Source of the DNA: Alloprevotella sp. oral taxon 473 str. F0040
GTDB lineage: Bacteria; Bacteroidota; Bacteroidia; Bacteroidales; Bacteroidaceae
Reading direction: 5' to 3'
NCBI RefSeq assembly: GCF_000318095.2
Contig: NZ_KB290710.1
Coordinates: 86,049-142,701 of the forward strand
DNA length: 56,653 nucleotides
A program made the translations under genes and the position numbers. Numbering within the stretch: position 1 is the stretch's first letter; every line of letters begins with the position of its first letter. This document shows, piece by piece, positions 26,411 through 35,280 of this stretch. A model generated the notes under the pieces. That model did not search any database and had not been told where the DNA came from. It saw only the letters and a program-made list of their open reading frames with translations.

Positions 26411-27817
26411 ATGCCATCACAGACTACCCACGACACTGCTCATAAATTTAATGCATTGGGAGAAAAATCTATTCCCAAACTCCTTGTGCAATACTCACTC
26501 CCTGCCATTATAGCGATGGTAGTGTCGTCGCTCTACAACATCATTGACGGCATTTTCATCGGCCAAGCTGTGGGAGCAGATGCTATTTCGGGCTTAGCCC
26601 TGACCAATCCTCTCATGGCCATTTCAGCTGCCTTTGGAGCTATGGTCGGCATCGGGGGATCTACGCTCATGAGCATCCGATTAGGGCAAAAAGATCATCA
26701 ATCGGCACACGCCATCTTGGGCAATGTTATTGTGCTGAATGTCATCATTGGTTTGACACTCGGCTTAGTGCTGGAGCTAAATCTTGATTCCATCCTCCGC
26801 CTATTTGGTGCTTCTGAGCGCACGCTCCCACATGCTAGAGCTTACATGCAAATCTTGCTCTTCGGTAATGTGTTTACCCACATGTATTATGGCTTAAACG
26901 CGCAGCTTCGTTCAACCAGTCGCCCGATGTATGCGATGTATGCTAATATCGGAACGGTGGCGATTAACACTGTCTTGGCCTATCTGTTTGTGATGCGCCT
27001 AGGCTGGGGCATTGCAGGGGCAGCATGGAGCACGCTCATCGCGCAGGTGTGCGCCTTATGTTGGCAATTCTGGCTGTTTAGTGGGAAGAATAGCCCCGTG
27101 CGCTTGTTGCGTCGTTATCTCCGTCCGCAATTGCGCATCATGAAAGAGATTGTCACCATTGGTCTTCCTCAATTTCTCATCAACACCACCACGAGCTTAG
27201 TGGCTATCATCATCATGCGTTCTATGGCAGAGTTTGGAGGAGACACCGCAGTTGGTGCTTATGGCATCGTCAATCGCCTAGCCATGTTCATGGCTTTCGT
27301 GGTGATGGGGCTCGACCAAGGCATGCTTCCCATTGCTGGCTACAACTATGGTGCGCAGAAGTTCCATCGTTTGGAGAGTGTGGTCAAATATACGCTGGTC
27401 GCTGCCACGGTGGTCACCACGCTGAGTTTTGCGGCGAGTCATCTTTTGCCAGGAGCTTTGGTGGGACTCTTTGTGAAGGATGCTCCCGAACTGGCTGCGG
27501 CGGGAGAGCATGGGCTGAAAGTGGTGAGTCTTTTCTGGCCTGTGATTGGTATGCAAATAGTTTCCTCAGCCTTTTTCCAAAGTATTGGTTCGCCAAGTAA
27601 GAGTATTTTCCTATCTCTCACACGACAACTCATATTTCTCATCCCTCTCATTCTCACACTTCCCCATATCTTGCCTGGACTACTCCCTGGCACAGCGGCC
27701 ATAGACGGAGTGTGGTATTCGCTCCCAGCGGCTGATGGAGTAGCCGCTCTGATTTCGGCAGTGATGCTTGTGGCGCAAATTCGTAAGCTACGCCAAAAGA
27801 GTGCGATGACTCTTTGA
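26411..27817 (+). CDS. MATE-family multidrug/cation antiporter
   Basis: 468 residues from the ATG at 26411 (MPSQTTHDTAHKF). The frame is open 40 codons further up, but that part contains the predicted promoter and reads like non-coding DNA. About twelve membrane helices. MATE signatures are visible: the N-terminal block IPKLLVQYSLPAIIAMVVSS (about 17-36), DGIFIGQAVGADAISG (about 43-58) and the pseudo-repeat block ITIGLPQFL near 245. It exports organic cations or drugs in exchange for H+ or Na+; the substrate is not predictable. It is followed 110 bases later by the cytidylate-kinase-like gene on the same strand. Confidence 0.9.
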   Translation: MPSQTTHDTAHKFNALGEKSIPKLLVQYSLPAIIAMVVSSLYNIIDGIFIGQAVGADAISGLALTNPLMAISAAFGAMVGIGGSTLMSIRLGQKDHQSAHAILGNVIVLNVIIGLTLGLVLELNLDSILRLFGASERTLPHARAYMQILLFGNVFTHMYYGLNAQLRSTSRPMYAMYANIGTVAINTVLAYLFVMRLGWGIAGAAWSTLIAQVCALCWQFWLFSGKNSPVRLLRRYLRPQLRIMKEIVTIGLPQFLINTTTSLVAIIIMRSMAEFGGDTAVGAYGIVNRLAMFMAFVVMGLDQGMLPIAGYNYGAQKFHRLESVVKYTLVAATVVTTLSFAASHLLPGALVGLFVKDAPELAAAGEHGLKVVSLFWPVIGMQIVSSAFFQSIGSPSKSIFLSLTRQLIFLIPLILTLPHILPGLLPGTAAIDGVWYSLPAADGVAALISAVMLVAQIRKLRQKSAMTL

Positions 27818-27927
27818 ACGCTTTCCTGTTATTGTACCAAATGTTTCGCGACATGAGTGCAGTGACGTAATCATCTATTTGAGAATCTCGGTTTCTTCAT
27901 GTCAAACTTCTAATTTTTGAGTCTATC

Positions 27928-28557
27928 ATGTCTTCTCCCTTTGTCATCAACATCGGTCGCCAACTAGGTAGTGGTGGCCGTGAAATCGGTAAGCACCTTG
28001 CCGAACATTTCAACATTGCCTACTACGATAAGGAGATTCTCTCCCTTGCTGCCCAAGAGAGTGGACTGCGACAGGGACTCTTCGAGCGTAGCGATGAGAA
28101 GAAAGGCTTTTTCCATAGCATTTTTCATGTGGTGCAACCTTTCTTCGGTGGCGGTGGTGACTTCTATGACAACCAGCTCTCCGAGGAGAATCTCTTTATC
28201 ATCCAGAGCCGTGTCATCCAACGCATAGCTTCCGAAAGATCTTGTGTCTTTATTGGCCGAGTAGCAGACTATATTTTGCGAGAGCATCCACGTCATGTGA
28301 ACATTTTCATCACAGCTAATCTTGATGATCGCATACGCCGTGTGGCGCAACGTCGCAATGTGTTGCCCAAAGCTGCTCAGAGCATCATCGAAGAAGCTGA
28401 TGAAGAACGCGCAACTTACTACAACTTCTATTCTTCTGGCACGTGGGGTGCAGCAGATACCTATGACCTTTGTGTAAACTCTTCCCTTTTGGGCATAGAG
28501 GATACGGTAGCATTTATCGCCAACTTCATTGAGCAACTCGGATTTACTCAAGAATAG
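27928..28557 (+). CDS. Cytidylate-kinase-like family protein
   Basis: 209 residues. The P-loop-like start INIGRQLGSGGREIGKHLAE (about 7-26) lacks the usual GKT/S lysine position, as is typical of the cytidylate-kinase-like family rather than true Cmk. FIGRVADYIL (about 108) and the DDRIRRVAQRR lid-like Arg cluster (about 132-142) support a nucleotide-kinase fold. Substrate unknown. It follows the MATE gene in the same direction and may share its transcript. Confidence 0.8.
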   Translation: MSSPFVINIGRQLGSGGREIGKHLAEHFNIAYYDKEILSLAAQESGLRQGLFERSDEKKGFFHSIFHVVQPFFGGGGDFYDNQLSEENLFIIQSRVIQRIASERSCVFIGRVADYILREHPRHVNIFITANLDDRIRRVAQRRNVLPKAAQSIIEEADEERATYYNFYSSGTWGAADTYDLCVNSSLLGIEDTVAFIANFIEQLGFTQE

Positions 28558-28651
28558 CTCGCGACATCTCCCAACGTCTCCATAAAATAGCCCTAGAAGC
28601 TCATCAGAGAGCTTTTAGATATTCGAGAGAAAGGGCTTTAGCTCCAAAAAA

Positions 28652-28688
28652 TAATCCCACCTCAGGAATATATCTTGAGGTGGGATTA
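28652..28688 (-). terminator. Terminator of the amidase-MCE operon
   Basis: TAATCCCACCTCA (28652-28664) and TGAGGTGGGATTA (28676-28688) form a perfect 13-bp stem. On the minus strand a T-rich run follows (complement of AAAAAATA at 28645-28652). It lies 108 bases after the MCE gene stop and may also stop plus-strand transcripts of the kinase-like gene. Confidence 0.8.
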
Positions 28689-28795
28689 CGTTATTTAGTG
28701 GCTCAATCCGAGAGCAAAGACTGACAATACGTAGAAGTGCGTGCTTAGATGCTCAGCCTTCATGAGGAAGTGCATGGGCGCAACCTAGAGTGAGA

Positions 28796-29716
28796 TTACT
28801 TACGTCCGAAGATGGAGAAGTGAATGTAGCGTTTGGGCGACTTTCTCACGTCATATAAGAGTGAGTCTGCATTGACAACCGTGCGATTAAGGTGGTCGTA
28901 GAGGGTGCGGTCATGGAGAAACGCTCCAAGGTTGTTGTCTTTGGAGTTGAGTTTCTGCTGCACATCGGTCATGACAGAGTTGAGTTGTCCAGTCATTTGG
29001 CGCACATCATGGAGCGTACCATTGACATTTTGCATCGTGCCTTCCACATCTATTTTTGCCAAATTACCACTCAATGTGGCTGCATTGCCCGCAGTGCGGT
29101 TGAGATGTGCCACCATCAAGGGGACATCTTTGGCCATGAGGCCGTCCAGACGTGCGGAAGTGGTTTTGAGACGCTCCGTGATTTCTGCTGTATTGGCCAG
29201 TGTTTGCTGGAGTTCGGCCGAGGCAGTGAGTCGGTTGATATTGGTGAGGATGCTATCAATCTTAGGCAGCATCTGTTGCACTTGCGGGAGCATCTCGCGC
29301 ACTTGCTCTGTGGCTCCTTGGTGTAGTCCACCAGAGAGGGTGTCGAAAGGTGCCATAATTGCGCTAGGATTAGCACCAAGGATGAGGTTCATCGTCACAC
29401 CGCCCATAAGTGCCAATTCGAGTTCTGCAGTTGTGCCCTTGGGCACACTCATCTCTTTGTCCAATTCGATGCGTACGACAACGCCATTGTTGTCACTATA
29501 ATTATAGTTGATGTCGCGCACAATGCCCACAGGATAACCATTAGCATAGACTGCATTGGACACAGTAAGCCCTTTGATGTCCTTAAACTTGACATAATAG
29601 GAGTTGCTCGACTCAAAAATGTTGATGCCTTTGAGGAAATTGATACCTACAAAAAGCAAGATGCCCGCAGCAATAGCGGTGAGTGCGATTTTGATTTCGC
29701 GAGTAATCTTGAACAT
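28796..29716 (-). CDS. MCE/MlaD-family lipid-transport protein
   Basis: 306 residues from the ATG at 29716 (MFKITREIKIALTA), the usual start of this family; an in-frame ATG at 29740 would overlap the amidase gene. One membrane helix lies at about 9-30 (ALTAIAAGILLFVGINFLKG). The MCE domain is at about 38-118 (VKFKDIKGLTVSNAVYANG, GTTAELELALMGGVTMNL). A long alpha-helical stretch follows (about 130-280). Such proteins form periplasmic rings or tubes that carry phospholipid between the membranes. No MlaE/MlaF partner is in the window. It is coupled to the amidase gene, as often seen in Bacteroidales. Confidence 0.88.
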   Translation of the reverse strand: MFKITREIKIALTAIAAGILLFVGINFLKGINIFESSNSYYVKFKDIKGLTVSNAVYANGYPVGIVRDINYNYSDNNGVVVRIELDKEMSVPKGTTAELELALMGGVTMNLILGANPSAIMAPFDTLSGGLHQGATEQVREMLPQVQQMLPKIDSILTNINRLTASAELQQTLANTAEITERLKTTSARLDGLMAKDVPLMVAHLNRTAGNAATLSGNLAKIDVEGTMQNVNGTLHDVRQMTGQLNSVMTDVQQKLNSKDNNLGAFLHDRTLYDHLNRTVVNADSLLYDVRKSPKRYIHFSIFGRK

Positions 29717-29726
29717 GTTGGGGAGT

Positions 29727-31538
29727 TTAGTTTTTGCCATTTGGCATAAGCTTCGATAGCTTGATGGCTTCGGCGAGTTCTGTGCGTTGATTGTTGAGGA
29801 AGGCTACCACGAAAGCATCCGGAAATCGGTCTGCAATTTCTTTTTGCAGGCGTTTAGCCTCTTCATAATTGGCCGTTGCGCCATAGGTGTATTTGTAGCG
29901 GCCGCCTTCTTCATAGTATTCCACGGGAGAGAGACCCTTGAAATGACGGTCGTCACTGCGGAGGGCACGATCAATCGTGAAGAGCTGGAGCTTAAAAATC
30001 GGGCGATTGCTGAGCGTTTGCTCAGGGGACTTCTGAGAAGTCTTGTTTTCCTTACGCTGAGTCTCCTTATTTTCCTTAGCTACAACCTTAGTTTCTTGCT
30101 TTGTTACTTTGGAGTCTTGTTTGACAGCTTTGACTTCTTGCTTAGCCGCCTTGACATCATAGCCGACAACCTTGGTGTCTTGGGGCGAAACCTTGTCATT
30201 TGAGGCCACAGTCTTAGCAGTTTTGGGGTCTGTTGTAGCTTCTTTCAACACTGTCTTGGCTGGACTTAGCTCTGTTTGAGCCACTTTCATTTCTGCCTTT
30301 GCCACTTCTTGTGGCAGAATCTGGGATTCTTGCGCAGCACTAGTGGTGGTGCTGGACATCATTGGTGGCACCGTCTCTACTTTTTGTGAGACAGGAGTGC
30401 TAACGGGCAGCACAGGCACCATCGAGTCTTGGCTAGGGGGTGTGGCCAGAACAGGAGAACTAGAAGCGGCAACTGCAGGCGGAAGTTCGGGCAAAGAAAT
30501 GACCTTCGTCGTTTCTCCATGCGACTTCTCTACTGGAGCTGCCGGTTGGCCAAAAGGGCGCGTGGGCACAGGCACTATCTCGGCTTTGAGTGTAGACACA
30601 TCCACAGGTTGAGGAGCGGTCACGGAGTTGCGCACAACTTCGAGCGGAGACATAGGTGCTGTTGTAGGAGGATTCTCAGCTACTAAGGGTTGTGCTTCAC
30701 TCTCGTCATGGGAGATTTCTGGTGAAAACACATCTTGCGCATAATGCTTTTGGCGATATGCCTTAAAACCATCAAAGATGGCGCGTGCCAAACTCTCTAC
30801 ACCATGCCGTGAATGTAGGAATTTCTCTTCTTCAGCGTTGGAGATAAATCCCAATTCGGTGAGCACCGAGGGCATAGAAGTGGCACGAAGCACGAGGAAC
30901 CCTGCTTGATGCACGCCTTTATTGCGGCGACCAGAGGAAGTGTAATGGCGTTGGATCGCGCGAGCAAGGTCTACACTTTGCTGCATATTGCGATCTTGCA
31001 AAAATTCAAAGATGATATAGCTCTCCGACTTCCGAGGGTCAAAGTTGTGATAAGTCTGCTTATAGTTGCTTTCTTGCGTGATGACACTATTTTCTCGCTT
31101 AGCCACCTCAAGATTGTCCGCCGCGCGGTGCATACCCAAGGTGTAGGTTTCTGCACCCATAGGAGCTGCTTTGCCAGCAGGCGAAGAGTTGGTGTGTACA
31201 GATATGAAGAGATCGGCTTTATTGCGGTTGGCTATCTCCGCACGTCCTTGGAGCGTGACAAAGACATCGGTCTTTCGAGTGTAGATCACCTTGACATCTG
31301 GACAATTCTTCTCAACTAGACGGCCCAGTTCAAGAGCCACATTGAGATTGATGTCTTTTTCTTTGGTGAGTTGTCCCACAGCACCAGCATCTTTGCCACC
31401 GTGTCCCGCATCAATCACAAGGACAAAGGGGCGTTTTGGAGCTGCGCTGGCCGAAAAGCACGCACCACTGCCCCATGCCACTGCGAAGAGTAGCATGAGC
31501 ATCCAGACGAGTCGTGCCCAATGGTTTCGAGAAATCAT
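29727..31538 (-). CDS. N-acetylmuramoyl-L-alanine amidase with SPOR-like C terminus
   Basis: 603 residues from the ATG at 31538 (MISRNHWARL), which opens the signal peptide; another ATG lies 15 bases upstream. The Amidase_3 domain (about 38-258) has zinc ligands His46 (DAGHGG), Glu60 (TKEKD) and His115 (SVHTNS), and catalytic Glu228 (LTELGF). A low-complexity linker of about 230 residues follows, first Pro/Val/Ser-rich, then Lys/Gln/Val repeats (VKAAKQEVKAVKQD type). A SPOR-like domain ends the protein (about 520-590, FKLQLFTI ... YTYGATANYEEA). It cleaves peptidoglycan cross-links during cell separation; SPOR domains bind denuded septal glycan. It overlaps or abuts the MCE gene. Confidence 0.93.
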   Translation of the reverse strand: MISRNHWARLVWMLMLLFAVAWGSGACFSASAAPKRPFVLVIDAGHGGKDAGAVGQLTKEKDINLNVALELGRLVEKNCPDVKVIYTRKTDVFVTLQGRAEIANRNKADLFISVHTNSSPAGKAAPMGAETYTLGMHRAADNLEVAKRENSVITQESNYKQTYHNFDPRKSESYIIFEFLQDRNMQQSVDLARAIQRHYTSSGRRNKGVHQAGFLVLRATSMPSVLTELGFISNAEEEKFLHSRHGVESLARAIFDGFKAYRQKHYAQDVFSPEISHDESEAQPLVAENPPTTAPMSPLEVVRNSVTAPQPVDVSTLKAEIVPVPTRPFGQPAAPVEKSHGETTKVISLPELPPAVAASSSPVLATPPSQDSMVPVLPVSTPVSQKVETVPPMMSSTTTSAAQESQILPQEVAKAEMKVAQTELSPAKTVLKEATTDPKTAKTVASNDKVSPQDTKVVGYDVKAAKQEVKAVKQDSKVTKQETKVVAKENKETQRKENKTSQKSPEQTLSNRPIFKLQLFTIDRALRSDDRHFKGLSPVEYYEEGGRYKYTYGATANYEEAKRLQKEIADRFPDAFVVAFLNNQRTELAEAIKLSKLMPNGKN

Positions 31539-31574
31539 AATGGTATGTCGCATCGCATGAAATGATGTTGCTAG

Positions 31575-31583
31575 GCAAAGTTA
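31575..31583 (-). promoter_or_regulatory. -7 box of the amidase-MCE operon
   Basis: Minus-strand TAACTTTGC lies 36 bases before the amidase ATG. The -33 element is not clear. Confidence 0.55.
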
Positions 31584-31698
31584 ATCATTTTCGGGAGAAT
31601 AGACTTCATTTTGAAGAGAATACTCTTGCGTATATCGGATATTTTGTACATTCCAGCCGTGGTTTAGGTGTAAAACTCACCTGCGGCCATCAAAATAG

Positions 31699-31724
31699 CC
31701 CCACTTCTACTTAGAGAAGTGGGG
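31699..31724 (-). terminator. Hairpin terminator after cysK
   Basis: CCCCACTTCT (31699-31708) pairs with AGAAGTGGGG (31715-31724). On the minus strand it is followed by CTATTTTG. It lies about 150 bases past the cysK stop. Confidence 0.55.
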
Positions 31725-31736
31725 GATAGCGGAGCC

Positions 31737-31778
31737 TATATTAAGAAGAATTGTTTTTATATTAAGATGAATTGTTTT
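31737..31778. repeat. Tandem duplication of a 21-bp AT-rich unit
   Basis: TATATTAAGAAGAATTGTTTT (31737-31757) is repeated as TATATTAAGATGAATTGTTTT (31758-31778) with one mismatch. It lies in the gap between the cysK stop and the amidase promoter. The sequence is unrelated to the CTCGGAG 21-mers. Apart from this and the hairpin at 31699, the 31539-31876 gap holds no gene. Confidence 0.75.
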
Positions 31779-31876
31779 TAATCGAACGACAAGCAGACTC
31801 ACTAGCAGTGTTGTTTGCCATCAAAGAAGGGAGCACGCGATGTTGAGCTACTCAACAAGGCTCTGTGAGCTTAGGG

Positions 31877-32809
31877 CTATTCTCCAAACAAAGGGGTGGA
31901 AAGATAGCGTTCTCCCGTGTCGGGAAGGATGGCAACGATAGTTTCTCCTTCATACTCTGGCTTTTGAGCCAAAGTAATAGCCGCATGAAAGGCTGCCCCC
32001 GAGGATACACCGCAGAGCAAACCTTCTTTTCGTCCAAGCAAACGAGCGGCTTCGTAGGCCTCTTCATTGGTGACTTGCATCACTTCGTCCACCACAGAGG
32101 CATTGTAAGTCTCGGGAACAAAGCCTGCACCAATGCCTTGAATCTTGTGTGGTCCTGCTTGTCCTCCGCTGAGCACTGGGGAGTCTGTGGGTTCTACTGC
32201 CACAATGCGAATGGCGGAATTTTGGGTTTTCAAGTAGGCACCTGCTCCACTCAATGTGCCGCCAGTGCCTACTCCTGCTACCAACACGTCCACAGTTCCT
32301 TCAGTGTCGTGGGCTATTTCTACTCCAGTAGTGTCAAAATGCTTCTGAGGATTAGCGGGATTGACAAACTGTCCTAGCATCACTGCTCCTGCAGTGTTTT
32401 GACATATCTCCTCTGCCTTAGCCAAGGCACCTTTCATACCTTCAGCCCCCGCGGTGAGCACCACCTCAGCCCCGAAGGCTGCCACTAGGCGACGGCGTTC
32501 GATGCTCATGGTTTCGGGCATCACGATGATGGCTTTGTATCCCTTGATGGCTGATACAAAGGCGAGTCCAACTCCTGTGTTTCCGCTCGTGGCTTCGACA
32601 ATAGTGGAGCCAGGAGAGAGTTTTCCCTCGAGTTCTGCGGCTTCCACCATGGCCAGTGCGGTGCGATCTTTCACCGAGCCAGCAGGATTAAAGGATTCTA
32701 GTTTGACCAATACACGAGCTTTCAGCTGCAGTTCGGCAGCCACACGTTGAGTTTCTACGAGGGGAGTGTGTCCCACGAGAGAGAGTGCAGAAGATGCTAT
32801 CTTTGACAT
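31877..32809 (-). CDS. cysK: Cysteine synthase A (O-acetylserine sulfhydrylase)
   Basis: 310 residues from the ATG at 32809 (MSKIASSALSLVGHTPLV). The open frame extends to 32908, but that part covers the promoter region. PLP lysine is in NPAGSVKDRTA (about Lys42), the phosphate-binding loop is GVGTGGTLSG (about 173-182), the substrate loop is EATSGNTG (about 68-75), and the C-terminal CGVSSGAAF (about 264) is typical. It makes cysteine from O-acetylserine and sulfide. The divergent neighbour cysE supplies O-acetylserine, so the pair forms the full pathway from serine. Confidence 0.95.
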   Translation of the reverse strand: MSKIASSALSLVGHTPLVETQRVAAELQLKARVLVKLESFNPAGSVKDRTALAMVEAAELEGKLSPGSTIVEATSGNTGVGLAFVSAIKGYKAIIVMPETMSIERRRLVAAFGAEVVLTAGAEGMKGALAKAEEICQNTAGAVMLGQFVNPANPQKHFDTTGVEIAHDTEGTVDVLVAGVGTGGTLSGAGAYLKTQNSAIRIVAVEPTDSPVLSGGQAGPHKIQGIGAGFVPETYNASVVDEVMQVTNEEAYEAARLLGRKEGLLCGVSSGAAFHAAITLAQKPEYEGETIVAILPDTGERYLSTPLFGE

Positions 32810-32878
32810 AGGCTTTGTGTTAAGCATAAGGGCGGTTATTTTAAGCGAAGCAAACCAAAACATCTGCGAAATTATGCG

Positions 32879-32918
32879 TAACTTTGCAGTAATGCGGCCA
32901 TTCTTCACCGCAAATTTA
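32879..32918. promoter_or_regulatory. Back-to-back promoters of cysK and cysE
   Basis: The plus strand has TAACTTTGC at 32879-32887, and the minus strand has TAAATTTG at 32918-32911. Both match TAnnTTTG. Their predicted transcripts diverge but overlap by about 20 bases, so the two promoters cannot easily be occupied at once. The -33 boxes are unclear on both strands. Confidence 0.45.
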
Positions 32919-32985
32919 CAAGTTTATAAGCAAACATCTAGGATGCACCCCTTATAAAATAGGTGTGTTTTTGCATTTTCTTCCC

Positions 32986-33846
32986 ATGACCCTACAGCCT
33001 CTCCTCAATCCCGACCAAATCGCTCAGCTCACCGTGGCTCTTGCAAAGCCCGATCCCCATATCCCTTTGGGAGAAGCTGACGGCATCGTGCCAGCTCAAC
33101 TCGAAGAAGCGGTGTCGTTGTTGCGCGACTTGGTGTTTCCTGGTTATTTCACTTCGCGCCCCACGGTGGAGTGTCTGTCGAAGCTCTCGCGCATTCTCCT
33201 CGAACAGGTGCGACAAGCTCTTTTGGTGGCGGGAGAAGATTGCTGTTCGCGACAGATTACCACGGCCTTTATGGAGTGCATCCCCGAGTTGCGCCGCCTC
33301 ATAGGGCTAGATGTCGAAGCCATTTACGATGGAGACCCCTCGTCTACAACCTTTTCTGAGGTCATCTTGTGCTATCCTTCGGTTAAAGCCATCCTGCATT
33401 ATCGCATGGCTCACGCCTTGCTCCGTGCCAAAGTTCCCATTTTGCCACGCATCATCAGCGAATTGGCGCATGCACAGACAGGCATCGACATTCACCCTGG
33501 TGCGCAGATTGGTGAAGCCTTTGCCATAGATCACGGCACAGGTGTGGTGATTGGTGAAACATGCATCATCGGGCGCAACGTGCGCCTCTACCAAGGAGTC
33601 ACCCTCGGTGCGCGTAGTTTTCGCAAGGCAGAAGACGGTTCGCTGATGAATGTACCACGTCATCCCATCATCGAAGACAATGTAGTCATCTACAGCAATG
33701 CCACCGTGCTGGGGCGCATCACCATCGGTCATGACAGCATCATTGGCGGTAACGTGTGGTGCACCCAAGCCATGCCTCCACACAGTCGCATGTTGCAGAG
33801 CAAAACCACCCTCGGCACTACCTTTGAAGACGGAAGCGGCATCTAG
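32986..33846 (+). CDS. cysE: Serine O-acetyltransferase
   Basis: 286 residues from the ATG at 32986 (MTLQPLLNPDQ); an earlier in-frame GTG at 32965 is less likely. The helical N-terminal domain (1-165) is followed by the left-handed beta-helix of hexapeptide repeats (about 170-265), with the active-site His in AIDHGTGVVIGE (about 185) and the IHPGAQIGEAF repeat. It transfers acetyl from acetyl-CoA to serine. It is of the longer serine acetyltransferase form common in Bacteroidota. It is divergent from cysK and ends at a strong terminator. Confidence 0.93.
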   Translation: MTLQPLLNPDQIAQLTVALAKPDPHIPLGEADGIVPAQLEEAVSLLRDLVFPGYFTSRPTVECLSKLSRILLEQVRQALLVAGEDCCSRQITTAFMECIPELRRLIGLDVEAIYDGDPSSTTFSEVILCYPSVKAILHYRMAHALLRAKVPILPRIISELAHAQTGIDIHPGAQIGEAFAIDHGTGVVIGETCIIGRNVRLYQGVTLGARSFRKAEDGSLMNVPRHPIIEDNVVIYSNATVLGRITIGHDSIIGGNVWCTQAMPPHSRMLQSKTTLGTTFEDGSGI

Positions 33847-33940
33847 CAACTTGCTTTGCCATGAAGGAAAGATTGGAGCCTATCATTCTCCCTGCTGGAT
33901 GTTCTCAATAGAAACATCGAATAGTGCGATACAAAAAATA

Positions 33941-33989
33941 GGCTGGCGCAATGAAGTTCTCGAAAGAATTTCATTGCGCCAGCCCTTTT
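33941..33989. terminator. Bidirectional terminator between cysE and asnA
   Basis: GGCTGGCGCAATGAA (33941-33955) and TTCATTGCGCCAGCC (33970-33984) form a perfect 15-bp stem. TTTTT follows on the plus strand, and an A-run at 33933-33938 gives a T-run on the minus strand. The genes converge here. Confidence 0.9.
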
Positions 33990-34031
33990 TCTAAGATCTA
34001 ATGTGGCTAGGCTTTTAGAAAGCCAGGGACT

Positions 34032-35069
34032 TTAAATCAAAGGTACACCCATCTCTTTGCAGGATTGTCGCATCTCTTCTGGCCAAATCGAGGCTTGTAT
34101 TTCTCCGATGTGTGCTTTTTGCAGATAGTACATGCAGAGTCGGCTCTGTCCTATGCCACCTCCCACACTGAGAGGTAGGGTGCCGTCGAGTAGTCGTTGG
34201 TGGAAATAGAGCGAACGGCGGTCTTCGTGACCGCTTTCTTTGAGTTGGCGTTCCAGAGCCTCCTTGTCCACACGAATCCCCATGGACGAAAGTTCCAGCG
34301 AACGGCCTAACACTTCGTTCCACACCAAGAGGTCGCCATTGAGTCCGGGAAGTCCCTCATCGGAAAGTGTAGAGTAATCATCATAGTCTGGAGCGCGCAT
34401 GTCGTGTGGTGCGCCATCGCCGAGTTTTCCTCCGATGCCAATGATAAATACTGCGCCAAGCTCGCGCGTAATAGCATCTTCGCGCTCCTTAGCACTCATG
34501 TTAGGATAGCGTTGGCGCAAGGTTTCAGCATGAATGAAGGAAATCTCTGCTGGCAATTGCGGAGTGAGCTGTGGAAAACGCTCACACACCAGATATTCGG
34601 TGCGTTGCATGGCTGCATAAATCGAACGAACGATTTGTTTCAAGAAGTCTACTGTGCGATTTTCTGGGGAAATCACGCGTTCCCAGTCCCACTGATCGAC
34701 ATAAAGGCTGTGGAGATTGCCCAGTTCCTCGTCCGCTCGGATGGCATTCATGTCAGTGTAGATGCCATATCCCTCAGGGATTTGATATTCGCTCAGTGTC
34801 AATCGCTTCCATTTGGCTAGTGAGTGCACCACCTCCGCACGAGCATCGTCCAAATCCTTGATAGGAAAGTTAACGGCACGCTCCGTTCCACTCAAATCGT
34901 CGTTGATGCCCAGACCGCGCAGCACAAACAGCGGAGCGGTGACGCGGCGCAAGCGCAGCGCGGTGGAGAGGTTGTCGGCAAAAAACTCTTTAATGACCTT
35001 GATGCCTTGTTCCGTTTCGCTCATGTCTAGGAGCGGACGATAATTGTTGAGGGGGAGAAGATAACTCAT
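34032..35069 (-). CDS. asnA: Aspartate-ammonia ligase (asparagine synthetase A)
   Basis: 345 residues. AsnA blocks are present throughout: LRLRRVTAPLFVLRGLGIND (about 39-57), DLSGTERAV (about 58-66), AKWKRLTL (about 85), YTDMNAIRADEE (about 104), YVDQWDWERVI (about 123) and the late GGIGQSRLCMYYL (about 308). It makes asparagine from aspartate, ammonia and ATP using a class II aminoacyl-tRNA-synthetase-like fold. It is the full family length. It converges with cysE. The 211 bases upstream, before the Fur-family gene, show nothing distinctive. Confidence 0.95.
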   Translation of the reverse strand: MSYLLPLNNYRPLLDMSETEQGIKVIKEFFADNLSTALRLRRVTAPLFVLRGLGINDDLSGTERAVNFPIKDLDDARAEVVHSLAKWKRLTLSEYQIPEGYGIYTDMNAIRADEELGNLHSLYVDQWDWERVISPENRTVDFLKQIVRSIYAAMQRTEYLVCERFPQLTPQLPAEISFIHAETLRQRYPNMSAKEREDAITRELGAVFIIGIGGKLGDGAPHDMRAPDYDDYSTLSDEGLPGLNGDLLVWNEVLGRSLELSSMGIRVDKEALERQLKESGHEDRRSLYFHQRLLDGTLPLSVGGGIGQSRLCMYYLQKAHIGEIQASIWPEEMRQSCKEMGVPLI

Positions 35070-35280
35070 AAGTAAGGTTTTCTCAAGAAAATGAGAGAGA
35101 TGTTTTACAAATCACTAGAAATTAAGCCAAACAGATGACCATTTTTCATTTTAACGTCCACAAAAGTACATTTTTATTTGGAGTCTTAAAAGCGAAAAAG
35201 CGTTTTTCTGGCGGTTTTGGTTGCGTTTTTCTTTTGTGAGGTGTGAAAAACTAGCATTTTGTGCGAAATAGCTTTCTTGT

